From Pontibacter flavimaris (GTDB taxonomy: Bacteria > Bacteroidota > Bacteroidia > Cytophagales > Hymenobacteraceae), in the NCBI RefSeq assembly GCF_001907195.1, contig NZ_LVWA01000005.1, forward strand, positions 558,001-622,000: a stretch of DNA of 64,000 nt, given 5' to 3'. The notes under the pieces were generated by a model. That model was given only the letters and a program-made list of their open reading frames with translations. It was not told where the DNA came from and did no database searches. Shown here piece by piece: positions 16,364 through 25,506 of this stretch; the first letter of the stretch is position 1; the number at the start of each line of letters is the position of its first letter. Position numbers and translations under genes: made by a program.

Positions 16364-17200
16364 ATGGAGCAACTTTTTAACGAGACCTGCATGCAGTGCA
16401 GCAAAGTCATTACCCAGGCCTACAGCACCTCCTTTTCCCTGGGCATTAAGTCGCTGGACAAGAAACTGCACCTGCCCATCTACGCCATCTATGGCTTTGT
16501 GCGCTGCGCCGATGAGATTGTGGATACCTTCCACGAGCACGACAGGCGCAAGCTGCTCTCCGCCTTCAAGAAGCAGACCTACAAGGCCATCGACCAGCGG
16601 CTGAGCCTGAACCCGGTGCTGAATGCCTTCCAGTGCGTGGTGCACAAGTATGGGATCGACAAAGCGTACATAGAGGCCTTCCTGAAAAGTATGGAAATGG
16701 ACCTGGACGACCAGGTGTACGACCGGGCGCTGTATCATGAGTACATCTATGGCTCGGCGGAGGTGGTGGGGCTGATGTGCCTGAAAGTGTTCTGCGAAGG
16801 AGATGAGGAGATGTTTGGGCGGCTGGAGAAGCCGGCAAGAAGCTTGGGCGCGGCCTTCCAGAAAGTGAACTTCCTGCGCGACATGAAGAGCGACTATAAA
16901 GAGCGGGGCAGGGTATACTTCCCGAAGGTGGACTACCTCAAGTTCAGCAACGCATGCAAAACCGAGATCGAGCAGGATATCCTCCAGGACTTTAACGACG
17001 CCTACGCCGGCATTATGGCCCTGCCGCGCTCGGCACGCATGGGCGTGTACCTGGCCTACGTGTACTACCGCAAGCTTTTCCGCAAGATACAGGCCCTGCC
17101 GGCCAAACACATCCTGAAGGAGCGCGTAAGAGTACCTGATAACACTAAGCTCGCTTTACTGCTTAGTTCCTACGTCAAGTACCGATTTAACGCGATTTAG
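16364..17200 (+). CDS. crtB: Phytoene synthase CrtB
   Basis: 278 residues from ATG 16364; a TTG two codons upstream is less likely. Both aspartate-rich motifs of the squalene/phytoene synthase family are visible: VRCADEIVD near residue 47 and the second near 165-175 (KVNFLRDMKSDYKERGRVYF). It joins two geranylgeranyl diphosphates to phytoene, the first committed step. The downstream gene starts at the very next base after its TAG. Confidence 0.95.
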   Translation: MEQLFNETCMQCSKVITQAYSTSFSLGIKSLDKKLHLPIYAIYGFVRCADEIVDTFHEHDRRKLLSAFKKQTYKAIDQRLSLNPVLNAFQCVVHKYGIDKAYIEAFLKSMEMDLDDQVYDRALYHEYIYGSAEVVGLMCLKVFCEGDEEMFGRLEKPARSLGAAFQKVNFLRDMKSDYKERGRVYFPKVDYLKFSNACKTEIEQDILQDFNDAYAGIMALPRSARMGVYLAYVYYRKLFRKIQALPAKHILKERVRVPDNTKLALLLSSYVKYRFNAI

Positions 17201-17734
17201 ATGCCTAAGATTTTACCCTTTATACTTTTACTTTTCATAGTGCAGGCAGCGCTGGCTGACAGCAGCTCGCGCTACGAAATTTCTGAGCTGAGAACCGAAT
17301 ACCTGGAGGCGAGCAAGGACAAGGCAGTGGCCGAGCGCTTCAACAGGAAGATGAGCAAGTATGCGGCGAAGGACCCGGTGGTGCTGGCCTACAAAGCGGC
17401 CTCGGAGGCGGTAATGGCCAAGTATGTCTGGAACCCCTACAGCAAGCTTAAGCAGATAAAAACCGCCGCCGCCATTTTTGAGGAAGCCGTGGCGCTGGAC
17501 AAGGATCACCCTGAAATCCGCTTTCTCAGGTTTACCGTGGAGCATTACGTGCCCCGCTACCTCAACCTAAGTCCTAACCTGGAGAGCGACAAGCAAGTGA
17601 TGATCAGCAGCCTGAAAGCCCATCCTGACTCCGGAATATCCGCAGACTTTGCCCGCACCATGCGCGATTTCCTGCTCACCAAGGACCATTGTACCGAGGC
17701 CGAGAAAAAGGAGCTGCGGCGCATCAGCATCTAA
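17201..17734 (+). CDS. Unknown exported protein in the carotenoid operon
   Basis: 177 residues, not recognised. The first 19 form a signal peptide (hydrophobic core LPFILLLFIVQAALA), so it should be periplasmic. The remainder is charged and helical, with a TPR-like stretch (AAIFEEAVALDKDHPEIRFL, about 89-108). Its ATG directly follows the crtB stop, which implies tight co-expression. It may support the membrane pigment machinery or simply ride in the operon. Confidence 0.75.
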   Translation: MPKILPFILLLFIVQAALADSSSRYEISELRTEYLEASKDKAVAERFNRKMSKYAAKDPVVLAYKAASEAVMAKYVWNPYSKLKQIKTAAAIFEEAVALDKDHPEIRFLRFTVEHYVPRYLNLSPNLESDKQVMISSLKAHPDSGISADFARTMRDFLLTKDHCTEAEKKELRRISI

Positions 17735-17830
17735 CCCCCAAAGTATAAAGTATAAAGTGTGGGATGCTGCACGGTGCCTTTCCTTTAAATCAGCAGTCAC
17801 ATTTACCGTTGTTCCTTTATACGTTAACGC

Positions 17831-18529
17831 ATGTACCTCTACCTGTACCTCAACATCTTCACCATCCTGTTTCCCCTTCTGCTGTCCTTCGACCGGAAGG
17901 TGGCCTTTTACAAGAACTGGGGCGCGCTATTCCCAGCCATACTGGTCAATGGGGTGCTGTTTGTCGTATGGGATGCCTTGTTTACCAGGGCCGGCGTCTG
18001 GGGGTTTAACGAGGAGTACCTGACGGGCATTTACCTGTTCGGCCTGCCGCTGGAGGAGGTGCTCTTCTTCCTGACGGTGCCTTACGCCTGCGTGTTTATT
18101 TACGACGTGCTCAACGCCTACATCACCAAGGATCTGCTGCAGCCCTACGTTAAAAGTATAGCCGTGGCCCTGATGGTGGTGCTGCCGCTGATCGCGGTCT
18201 TTAACATGGGCAAGGTTTATACTTCCATCACGTTTATGCTGCTCACGCTCCTGCACCTGGTGCATCTCAAGTACTTCGGCACGCGCTTCCTGGGCCGCTT
18301 TTACCTGGCCTACCTGGTGCACCTGGTGCCCTTCCTGCTCGTGAACGGCGTGCTCACCTACCTGCCCATCGTGTGGTACAACAACGACTATAACCTGGGG
18401 CTCCGGATCGTTTCCATCCCCGTAGAGGATACTTTGTATTCTATGTTGATGCTTTTGCTTACTATTTCTGTGTATGAGGGACTTAGGCAGCGGAAAAGCG
18501 TAAAACAATATGCCCCCGTAGCTGTATAG
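17831..18529 (+). CDS. Fused heterodimer-type lycopene beta-cyclase (CrtYcd)
   Basis: 232 residues with about seven membrane helices and two copies of the lycopene cyclase domain. The first has GLPLEEVLFFLTVPYACVF (about 72-90) and the second IPVEDTLYSMLMLLL (about 197-211). Each keeps the acidic pair expected to act as proton donor. In actinobacteria these halves are separate CrtYc and CrtYd proteins; here they are one chain. It cyclises lycopene to beta-carotene. A 96-bp gap with AGTATAAAG repeats precedes it, and ispH follows after 5 bp. Confidence 0.88.
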   Translation: MYLYLYLNIFTILFPLLLSFDRKVAFYKNWGALFPAILVNGVLFVVWDALFTRAGVWGFNEEYLTGIYLFGLPLEEVLFFLTVPYACVFIYDVLNAYITKDLLQPYVKSIAVALMVVLPLIAVFNMGKVYTSITFMLLTLLHLVHLKYFGTRFLGRFYLAYLVHLVPFLLVNGVLTYLPIVWYNNDYNLGLRIVSIPVEDTLYSMLMLLLTISVYEGLRQRKSVKQYAPVAV

Positions 18530-18534
18530 AACGT

Positions 18535-19386
18535 ATGAGCACCCTGCACATAACCATCGACGATAACTCCGGCTTCTGCTTCGGAGTGGTGTATGCCATC
18601 CAGATGGCCGAGGACATTCTGGATGAGCAGGGCTATCTGTATTGTCTGGGCGATATCGTGCACAACGACGTGGAGGTAGAACGCTTGCAGCAGCGGGGCC
18701 TGCGCATCATCGACCACGAGCAGCTAGGGCAGCTGCAGCACGAGACGGTGCTTATTCGCGCCCACGGCGAGCCGCCGCAAACTTACCAGACTGCCCTGCA
18801 AAACAACCTGACCTTGATAGATGCCTCCTGCCCCGTGGTGCTGAAGTTGCAGAACCGCATCAAAACTTCCCACGACAAAAGCGATAAAATCTATATCTAC
18901 GGCAAGCATGGCCACGCCGAGGTGATGGGCCTGCTGGGACAAACCGGTAACCAGGCGGTGGTGTTTGAAAGTATGGAGGAACTCCTGCAGCATGACCTTC
19001 CGACCAGAATTACCCTCTACAGCCAGACCACCAAGAGCACCGACAGCTTCTATAGTATAAAAAGCAAACTGGAAGGGCAGGGGTACGAGGTGAACGCCAA
19101 CGACACGATTTGCCGTCAGGTATCCAACCGCGACAAGGAGCTGCGGAAGTTCGCCGCCAGGTATGACAAGGTGATCTTTGTATCCGGCACCAAATCGAGC
19201 AACGGCAAGGTGCTCTATCAGGTCTGCAAGGATACCAACCCGGCAACATACTTTGTCTCAAAGGTAGAGCAGCTGGAGCCAGGTTGGTTCAGCGCCGGCG
19301 AGTCGGTGGGGATCTGCGGGGCCACCTCCACGCCCATGTGGCTCATGGAGGAGGTGCGGGATGCGCTGCTGAAGTATGAACTGTAA
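18535..19386 (+). CDS. ispH: 4-hydroxy-3-methylbut-2-enyl diphosphate reductase IspH
   Basis: 283 residues. The three cluster-binding cysteines of IspH are visible in SGFCFGV, DASCPVV and NDTICRQVSNRD. The conserved RAHGEPP and YSQTT motifs are also present. It makes isopentenyl and dimethylallyl diphosphate in the last step of the MEP pathway. It starts 5 bp after the lycopene cyclase gene, so supply of C5 units is tied to carotenoid synthesis. Confidence 0.95.
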   Translation: MSTLHITIDDNSGFCFGVVYAIQMAEDILDEQGYLYCLGDIVHNDVEVERLQQRGLRIIDHEQLGQLQHETVLIRAHGEPPQTYQTALQNNLTLIDASCPVVLKLQNRIKTSHDKSDKIYIYGKHGHAEVMGLLGQTGNQAVVFESMEELLQHDLPTRITLYSQTTKSTDSFYSIKSKLEGQGYEVNANDTICRQVSNRDKELRKFAARYDKVIFVSGTKSSNGKVLYQVCKDTNPATYFVSKVEQLEPGWFSAGESVGICGATSTPMWLMEEVRDALLKYEL

Positions 19387-19390
19387 GGGC

Positions 19391-19584
19391 GAATCGCGTA
19401 TGCGTATCTAGTAGCACGTAGCACGACTATGAGAGTAAATTTAGGATTAGGTGCCTGAGAGGTAGCGGAAGTATAAAATCAACATATTCAAGTAAGTTTG
19501 TTGGTGAGGTCGCACGGCAAGTATAGCTTCACGAAACACGTGCCATAAAAAATCGTGCTACGTGATACGTGCTACCTGATACGT
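19391..19584. repeat. Heptad inverted-repeat element between ispH and crtW
   Basis: The left arm (19391-19431) and right arm (19551-19583) are made of 7-mers of form CGTAKCA and their complements, read toward the centre. About 100 bp of unrelated sequence lies between them. The element fills almost the whole 206-bp spacer, and no gene is inside. Confidence 0.72.
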
Positions 19585-19592
19585 TTAATAGA

Positions 19593-20291
19593 ATGGCGAT
19601 AGCGAGAAAGAATGATTACCGGGGCGTGCTGATAGCGGCAGTTATACTTGCCAGCTGGATTGGCCTGCTGGTATACTTGCTCACGGCCTATACCGTAGAC
19701 TTCGCCTCCCCGCTTACTTACCTGTTGGTCCTGCTGCAGACGCACCTCTACACTGGCTTGTTTATTACGGCCCACGATGCCATGCACGGCGTGGCGGCCC
19801 CGGGCAGGCCTAAGCTGAATAAAGCGATCGGCACGGTTACGGCTTTTATGTTTGCCTATAACTGGTACCCGCGCCTGCTGCCGCTCCACCACCAGCACCA
19901 CCGCCACGTCGCCACCGAACACGACCCCGATTACCACCACGGTTCGTTCTGGCCCTGGTACCTTAGCTTTCTGAGGCAGTATATTACCTGGTGGCAGCTG
20001 CTGCTCATGGCCATCACGTTTAATGTGCTCAAGCTATACTTCCCAACGGAAAACGTGGTGCTGTTCTGGATGCTGCCGGCCATTCTGGCAACTTTTCAGC
20101 TTTTCTACTTCGGGACTTTCCAGCCGCACCGCGGAGAGCACCCGGCAGATAACCCGCACAAATCCGGCACGCAGGACAAAAACCATGTGTGGGCCTTTGC
20201 CAGTTGCTACTTCTTCGGCTACCACTACGAGCACCACGACAAGCCGTACCTGCCATGGTGGCAGCTGTATAAAACCAAAGTTAAAGTATGA
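19593..20291 (+). CDS. crtW: Beta-carotene ketolase CrtW
   Basis: 232 residues from ATG 19593. A GTG at 19569 was rejected because it lies in the heptad array. The histidine boxes of the CrtW fatty-acid-desaturase-like fold are HDAMH (about 61-65), HHQHHRH (about 99-105) and HYEHH (near 214). Two or three membrane helices surround them. It adds keto groups at C4 of beta rings. With CrtZ the expected end product is astaxanthin or a derivative. Confidence 0.88.
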   Translation: MAIARKNDYRGVLIAAVILASWIGLLVYLLTAYTVDFASPLTYLLVLLQTHLYTGLFITAHDAMHGVAAPGRPKLNKAIGTVTAFMFAYNWYPRLLPLHHQHHRHVATEHDPDYHHGSFWPWYLSFLRQYITWWQLLLMAITFNVLKLYFPTENVVLFWMLPAILATFQLFYFGTFQPHRGEHPADNPHKSGTQDKNHVWAFASCYFFGYHYEHHDKPYLPWWQLYKTKVKV

Positions 20292-20403
20292 AAAGTATAA
20301 ACAAATAGATGCGAGATCTGCAACAGCGAGGCCGGGCCAGCCGTATGCGTAAAGGTTTGTAAACACTTATACCCTTTCGTTATACCCTTTGCCTCCCCAG
20401 CCC

Positions 20404-21003
20404 ATGAAATTCAGCGTAGCTTCTGTAGCCCTGAGTGCCTTTGTAACCATGCTTTTGCTGAGCCAGCCGCATACAGCCTCAGCACAAACCTTTACGAACG
20501 GAGGAGCGGGGAAAGAGCGAACCAGCCTGAAAGCGGGTGTAAACTTCGTGTGGCTCTCCGAGAACGACAGCCAGGGCCTGATGTTCAGCAATAACCTCAG
20601 CCATTACCTGAGTGATCGTGTGTCACTTGGCCTCAACCTGGGCCTCCTGTCTGCCAAGCGCTACGACGACGCCAAGCAGATCTATACCATCCAGAACACG
20701 TTTTTCATGAGCTCTTTGGAGGCGGCTTTCGATGTGATGCAGGGGGAGATCGTAACGTTCCGCCTCGGGGCGGGGCCCAGCTTCCGTCATCGCGCCGAAA
20801 TCAACTCCGACCCGGAGGGGCAGGGAACGGTGGACGGCTCCGTAACCCACATCAAAACCTCTGACATTGGCCTGCACGGCTTCCTGGAGAACGACTTCGG
20901 AATCCTGCGCAACGGCGTGGCCGGGGGCAGGATCTCTTATTTCCACTACAAAGAGGGCACCCCCATACTTTCGATAGGCCTGCACCTGGGCTTCAAGTTT
21001 TAG
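20404..21003 (+). CDS. Outer-membrane beta-barrel protein, unknown function
   Basis: 199 residues from ATG 20404. A clear signal peptide ends at about residue 26 (HTASAQT). The rest shows alternating hydrophobic strands (LKAGVNFVWLS, RVSLGLNLGLLS, GLHLGFKF) and ends in a terminal Phe, as expected of an outer-membrane barrel. No specific family was recognised. It follows crtW by 112 bp in the same direction and ends with its own terminator, so it may be the last gene of the carotenoid block or independent. Confidence 0.72.
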   Translation: MKFSVASVALSAFVTMLLLSQPHTASAQTFTNGGAGKERTSLKAGVNFVWLSENDSQGLMFSNNLSHYLSDRVSLGLNLGLLSAKRYDDAKQIYTIQNTFFMSSLEAAFDVMQGEIVTFRLGAGPSFRHRAEINSDPEGQGTVDGSVTHIKTSDIGLHGFLENDFGILRNGVAGGRISYFHYKEGTPILSIGLHLGFKF

Positions 21004-21018
21004 AACACCATCCAGGTA

Positions 21019-21077
<59 letters not shown>

Positions 21078-21210
21078 GATGAAAGTATAAGCTGCTGCAA
21101 TGCCTGCCGAACCGGCGGCCCTGTTGCCTAAATCCCATGACCTCAGTGGGCTATGGAATGCTCTCTCCCGAATGGGTGAATCCGGGCCTTGAAGGAGGGG
21201 ATTTGCCCCG

Positions 21211-21500
21211 CCACTTTGCCCCACCTTGATTAAATCCCTTCCACTTTCTCCCACTTTTGCCACTTCGCCCCACTTCAGCAGGGAATAAGTATCAAAAATT
21301 GCATATGTTTTATATCTGTGCTACAATAATCTGATAATCAGAACATTATGTTTTGTGTGTCTCGTATTTTAAACAATTTTCTGATTCGCTGCAAATTTAG
21401 TTATACCCAAAATGAGGGGCCGGTGGTGTGGATAATGTGGATAAGTGGTGTGGATTACCATAATTTATCCACAAAGTGGTAAAAAGTGGTAGATTGTGGT
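21211..21500. promoter_or_regulatory. MraZ-binding repeat array upstream of mraZ
   Basis: Three GTGGT boxes spaced exactly 10 bp apart (21476, 21486, 21496) sit just before the mraZ promoter. Further GTGG words lie at 21424-21453. About 200 bp upstream, the opposite strand carries six more boxes at 21211, 21221, 21241, 21251, 21260 and 21270 (CCACT or CCACC on the plus strand), again near 10-bp phase. MraZ is known to bind short direct repeats of this type and repress dcw transcription. The most proximal box overlaps the -33 element. Confidence 0.65.
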
Positions 21501-21529
21501 TGCTAAATTTTGCTGATTGGCTACATTTG
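21500..21529 (+). promoter_or_regulatory. Promoter of the dcw cluster (mraZ)
   Basis: TTG at 21500-21502, a 19-nt spacer and TACATTTG at 21522-21529 match the Bacteroidota promoter pattern. The mraZ ATG is 40 bp further on. Confidence 0.7.
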
Positions 21530-21569
21530 TATAGTCCAAAGTCTATACGGACTAAACCACCATAAGCCT

Positions 21570-22037
21570 ATGAACTTCCTTTCTGGCGAATATGAGTGCA
21601 AGATAGATCCGAAGGGAAGGTTGGTTTTACCTGCAAAGATAAAAGCCAACCTGCCGGAGGCGTCTGGCAATCATGTGGTGCTGATGAGGGGGTTTGAGCC
21701 TTGTCTGGTTTTGTATCCGAAGGCCGAATGGAAAGTGATCTACGACAAGGTGGCCGGCCTGAACGAGTTCAACGAGGAGTACCGCCACTTTCAGCGGAAC
21801 TTCTTCCGGGGGAACACCGAGATAGAACTGGACGGCGCAGGCCGTTTTATCGTGCCCAAGACCATGTCGCGTTTTGCTGAGTTGGAGAAGGAGGCGATTG
21901 TGGTGGGGCTGGGTAACCGTGTGGAGATCTGGAATCCGGATAAGTATGAGGAGTTCCTGATTAAAGATCAGCAGAACTTCTCGCAGCTCGCCCAGAAGTT
22001 TTTGGGGGATAAACCGGCTGAAGAGCCACTTGTATAA
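21570..22037 (+). CDS. mraZ: Transcriptional regulator MraZ
   Basis: 155 residues from ATG 21570. The longer open frame starting at 21510 includes the promoter -7 box and was rejected. The protein has two SpoVT/AbrB-like halves (ECKIDPKGRLVLPAKIK near 8-24 and TEIELDGAGRFIVPKTM near 83-99), each with the DxxGR signature. MraZ forms rings and binds repeats before its own gene to control the division and wall cluster. Its stop overlaps the rsmH start as TAATG. Confidence 0.95.
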   Translation: MNFLSGEYECKIDPKGRLVLPAKIKANLPEASGNHVVLMRGFEPCLVLYPKAEWKVIYDKVAGLNEFNEEYRHFQRNFFRGNTEIELDGAGRFIVPKTMSRFAELEKEAIVVGLGNRVEIWNPDKYEEFLIKDQQNFSQLAQKFLGDKPAEEPLV

Positions 22038-22957
22038 TGGAGTATCATCGCCCAGTATTACTGGAAGAGTCGGTAGCGGCGCTGGCCATCAAGCCGGACG
22101 GAATATATGTGGATGTGACGTTTGGTGGCGGAGGCCACTCAGCGCGTATTCTGAAGGAGCTTACAGCAGGCAAGCTCTATAGTTTTGACCAGGATGCCGA
22201 CGCGCAGGAGCAGTCGAAGAAGCTGGAGGGGCCAAACTTTCAGTTTGTGCGCGCCAACTTCCGCGACCTGAAGAAGTACCTGCGCCTGTACGGTGTGAAG
22301 CAGGTGGACGGAATCCTGGCGGACCTGGGGGTTTCCTCGCACCAGTTTGATGTGCCGGAGCGCGGTTTCTCAACCCGCTTTGATGGCCCGCTGGACATGC
22401 GCATGGACCCGGATGCGGGCATCACGGCGCAGGAGGTGCTGGAGACTTACTCCGAGGAGCAGCTGCACCGCATGTTCGGGATATACGGAGAGGTAAAGAA
22501 CGCCAAGACCCTGGCCCGCACGGTGGTGGAGAAGCGCAACCGCCAGCCCCTGGAAACGATCGCCCAGTTTAAGCAGGCCATCAGTTCCTGCACCCCGAAA
22601 GGGAAGGAGAACAAGTACCTGGCCCAGGTGTTCCAGGCGCTCCGCATCGAGGTGAACGACGAGATGAAGGCGCTGGAGGAGATGCTGGAGCAGGCAGCGG
22701 AGCTGCTCAGTCCCGGCGGAAGGCTCTCGGTGATCTCGTATCACTCGCTGGAAGACCGGATGGTGAAGAACTTTATTGCCAAAGGAAAATTCTTCGGGGA
22801 GGTGGAGAAAGACCTCTTCGGAAACGAGATAAAGCCGCTGGATGCTGTGCATCGCAAGCCGGTAACGCCGACAGAGGAGGAGTTGCTGCAGAACAGCCGA
22901 TCCAGGAGTGCCAAGCTAAGGGTAGCCGAGAAGAGGGAGGAACGAGAAGGAAAGTAA
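22037..22957 (+). CDS. rsmH: 16S rRNA (cytosine-N4) methyltransferase RsmH
   Basis: 306 residues. It contains the SAM-binding segment (YVDVTFGGGGHSARIL near 24-39), the RsmH signature (DGILADLGVSSHQFD) and the ISYHSLEDRMVKNF motif. It methylates C1402 of 16S rRNA and is the usual second gene of dcw clusters (older name mraW). It is coupled to mraZ by a one-base overlap. Confidence 0.96.
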   Translation: MEYHRPVLLEESVAALAIKPDGIYVDVTFGGGGHSARILKELTAGKLYSFDQDADAQEQSKKLEGPNFQFVRANFRDLKKYLRLYGVKQVDGILADLGVSSHQFDVPERGFSTRFDGPLDMRMDPDAGITAQEVLETYSEEQLHRMFGIYGEVKNAKTLARTVVEKRNRQPLETIAQFKQAISSCTPKGKENKYLAQVFQALRIEVNDEMKALEEMLEQAAELLSPGGRLSVISYHSLEDRMVKNFIAKGKFFGEVEKDLFGNEIKPLDAVHRKPVTPTEEELLQNSRSRSAKLRVAEKREEREGK

Positions 22958-22985
22958 CACAAACTGCTAGCTAAAGAAAACAAGT

Positions 22986-23417
22986 ATGGCTTCTAATGTA
23001 CTCACAAAAAGAACAGCCGCGCCAAGGGTAAATACGGCGCGTGTGAAGCCAGAGGCAGTAGAGCCGATGAAGCCCAGGAAGAAGGGCTTCAGTCTGTTCG
23101 CGCTGCTCGATAAGTATGCCAATGTTGATGCCTTGTTTGAAGAGGGGGTGCCGCTGAAGTACATGCCGCGTATCCTGTTTCTGACGGGCATTACGCTTTT
23201 ATACATCGGCAACACGCACTTCGCCGTGAAGACGATCCGGCAGATAGACAAGGTGAAGGTGGAGGTGGAGGACCTTCGCGCCGATTACTCCACCCTGAAG
23301 TCGGAGTACATGGAGGCGAGTAAGCAATCGGAGGTGGCCCGGAACGTGGCGCCACTCGGCCTGGAGGAAAGCTCCCGGCCGCCATACCAAGTTATAGTGC
23401 CTGCAGATGAGTATTAA
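22986..23417 (+). CDS. ftsL: FtsL-like division protein
   Basis: 143 residues with a basic cytoplasmic N-terminus of about 60, one membrane helix (about 63-80, ILFLTGITLLYIG) and a short periplasmic coiled-coil segment (about 88-120). That topology and its place between rsmH and ftsI identify it, although FtsL sequences are poorly conserved. FtsL bridges the FtsQ/FtsB complex and FtsWI at the septum. The N-terminal extension is long compared with E. coli FtsL. It overlaps ftsI by 11 bp. Confidence 0.8.
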   Translation: MASNVLTKRTAAPRVNTARVKPEAVEPMKPRKKGFSLFALLDKYANVDALFEEGVPLKYMPRILFLTGITLLYIGNTHFAVKTIRQIDKVKVEVEDLRADYSTLKSEYMEASKQSEVARNVAPLGLEESSRPPYQVIVPADEY

Positions 23418-25506
23418 GAAATCCATACTGATCCGGGTAAGGCTGGTATTCCTGTTGGTTTGCCTGTTTGCGTGCGCCATCGTGTACAAGGTGGTGCATA
23501 TCCAGTTTCTGGACGGGGATAAGTGGAAGAGCATCTCCAAGGAGCGCCGCATCTTTTACAAGCCGGTGCACGCCACGCGGGGCAATATCCTGTCGGATAA
23601 CGAGAGCATTTTGGCCACCTCGCTGCCGTTCTACCGCGTGGCCTTCGATCCGACAGTGGCGAAGCCGGAGGTGTTTAACAGTGGCATAGACTCACTGGCC
23701 ATACTTTTGTCGCGCTTCTACGGCGATAAGTCCTCAGACTATTATCACCGCAAGATCAAAAACGCGCGCCACTCCGGCAGAAGGTATGTGCGCCTGAACA
23801 GCAGGCAGATCGATTACCAGGATAAGAAAGTGATGTCGCGCTGGCCGATCTTCCGGGAAGGCAAGAACAGGGGCGGGGTGCTCTTTGAGAAAGTGGAGAA
23901 ACGCTTTAAGCCATTCGGTATACTAGCCGAGCGTACCATTGGCTTTATAAACGAGGATAAGAACGGGGCCGGCCTGGAGTACAGCTTCAATGCCAACCTC
24001 TCGGGTACCGACGGGGAAGCCCTTTTTGAGCGTATCGCCGGCGGCAGCAAGCCCATCCACGATGGCACAGAGGTAAACCCGCAGCACGGTTACGACATCA
24101 AGACCACGCTGGACATTAACCTGCAGGACGTGGCGGAGAGTGCGCTTTACAAGGCGCTGGAGAAAACAAACGCCGAGTATGGCACCGTGATCCTGATGGA
24201 GGTGAAGACCGGGGAGATCAAGGCCATGGCCAACCTCGGCAAGACCAAAGGCGGCTATATCGAGGATTATAACTACGCCGTGGGAAACCAGGGGCGCACC
24301 GAGCCAGGATCCACGTTTAAGCTGGCCTCCATGATGGCGCTCTTTGAGCATAACCAGGAGGTGAGCCTGACCGACACCATCGATACGGGGGACGGCCGCT
24401 ACAAGATCAAGAACACGATCATGACCGATGCTAAGATCAACGGATACGGCAAGATAACGGTGCAGGAGGTGTTTGAGAAGTCATCTAACATCGGCGTGGC
24501 AAAGCTGATGGAGCAATACTTTGGCAGTGAGCAGCAGGCTTTTGTCGATTACCTGAACAAGTTCGGGCTGAACAGCACCCTGGGTTTCCAGATGGAGGGG
24601 GAGGCAAGGCCATATATGAAAGACCCGCAGGACAGGAACTGGTATGGCACCACGCTCACGTCCATGTCCATTGGCTACGAGATGAAGCTGTCGCCGCTTC
24701 AGACGCTGGCTTTTTACAATGCCGTGGCCAACAACGGGGTAAAGGTGCAACCGATCATCGTGAAGGAGATTCGCAAGGTGGATGAGGTGGTGCAGTCGTT
24801 TGAGACGCGCGTGCTCAACGAGAAGATATGCTCCGACGAGACGCTGAAGAAACTGAAGGCCATGCTGGAGGGGGTCGTGACTAACGGAACAGCCAAGAGC
24901 ATCCATAGCGAGGACTATAAGATTGCGGGGAAGACGGGCACAGCGCGGAAGGTGAAGGACGGACGGTATGTGCGGGAGTACTCCACCTCCTTTGCCGGCT
25001 ACTTCCCGGCCGATGACCCGAAGTATAGCTGCATCGTGATCATCGACAGTCCCAAAGGCGTGAACGTGTACGGCAGCGATGTGGCGGCGCCCGTGTTCAA
25101 AGAGCTCGCCGACAAAGCCTACGCCCTTGACCTGGCCATGCACAAACCGATGCACGCGCGCGTGGTACCGGATAAGGAGAGCCTCCCGGTGGTACAGGCA
25201 GGCAGTTTTGATGACCTGAAGCTAATCTACAACAAGCTTGGCATCAGCACACGCACCGAAACTGCGGATGAAGACTGGGTGAAGGTGGAGGCAAAACGCC
25301 GCTCGCTTGAGTTTAAGCCAAACCCGGTGTTGCAGAGCAAAGTGCCGGATGTGACCGGGATGACGCTGCGGGATGCCTTGTTTATACTTGGCAACCAGCA
25401 CCTGGAGGTAAAGGTGGAGGGAATGGGCAAGCGCGTGAAGAAACAGTCGGTCGCGCCGGGCACCGACATAAATGAAGATAAAACGATAACAATTATACTT
25501 GGTTGA
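23407..25506 (+). CDS. ftsI: Septal transpeptidase FtsI (PBP3) with PASTA domain
   Basis: 699 residues. One N-terminal membrane helix (about 8-28) is followed by the dimer domain and the transpeptidase domain. The active serine is Ser302 in GSTFK, with SSN at 359-361 and KTG at 509-511. The last 60 residues form a PASTA domain (VPDVTGMTLRDALFILG), a feature commoner in SpoVD-type proteins. It cross-links septal peptidoglycan with FtsW. Its TGA overlaps the murE ATG. Confidence 0.95.
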   Translation: MSIKKSILIRVRLVFLLVCLFACAIVYKVVHIQFLDGDKWKSISKERRIFYKPVHATRGNILSDNESILATSLPFYRVAFDPTVAKPEVFNSGIDSLAILLSRFYGDKSSDYYHRKIKNARHSGRRYVRLNSRQIDYQDKKVMSRWPIFREGKNRGGVLFEKVEKRFKPFGILAERTIGFINEDKNGAGLEYSFNANLSGTDGEALFERIAGGSKPIHDGTEVNPQHGYDIKTTLDINLQDVAESALYKALEKTNAEYGTVILMEVKTGEIKAMANLGKTKGGYIEDYNYAVGNQGRTEPGSTFKLASMMALFEHNQEVSLTDTIDTGDGRYKIKNTIMTDAKINGYGKITVQEVFEKSSNIGVAKLMEQYFGSEQQAFVDYLNKFGLNSTLGFQMEGEARPYMKDPQDRNWYGTTLTSMSIGYEMKLSPLQTLAFYNAVANNGVKVQPIIVKEIRKVDEVVQSFETRVLNEKICSDETLKKLKAMLEGVVTNGTAKSIHSEDYKIAGKTGTARKVKDGRYVREYSTSFAGYFPADDPKYSCIVIIDSPKGVNVYGSDVAAPVFKELADKAYALDLAMHKPMHARVVPDKESLPVVQAGSFDDLKLIYNKLGISTRTETADEDWVKVEAKRRSLEFKPNPVLQSKVPDVTGMTLRDALFILGNQHLEVKVEGMGKRVKKQSVAPGTDINEDKTITIILG

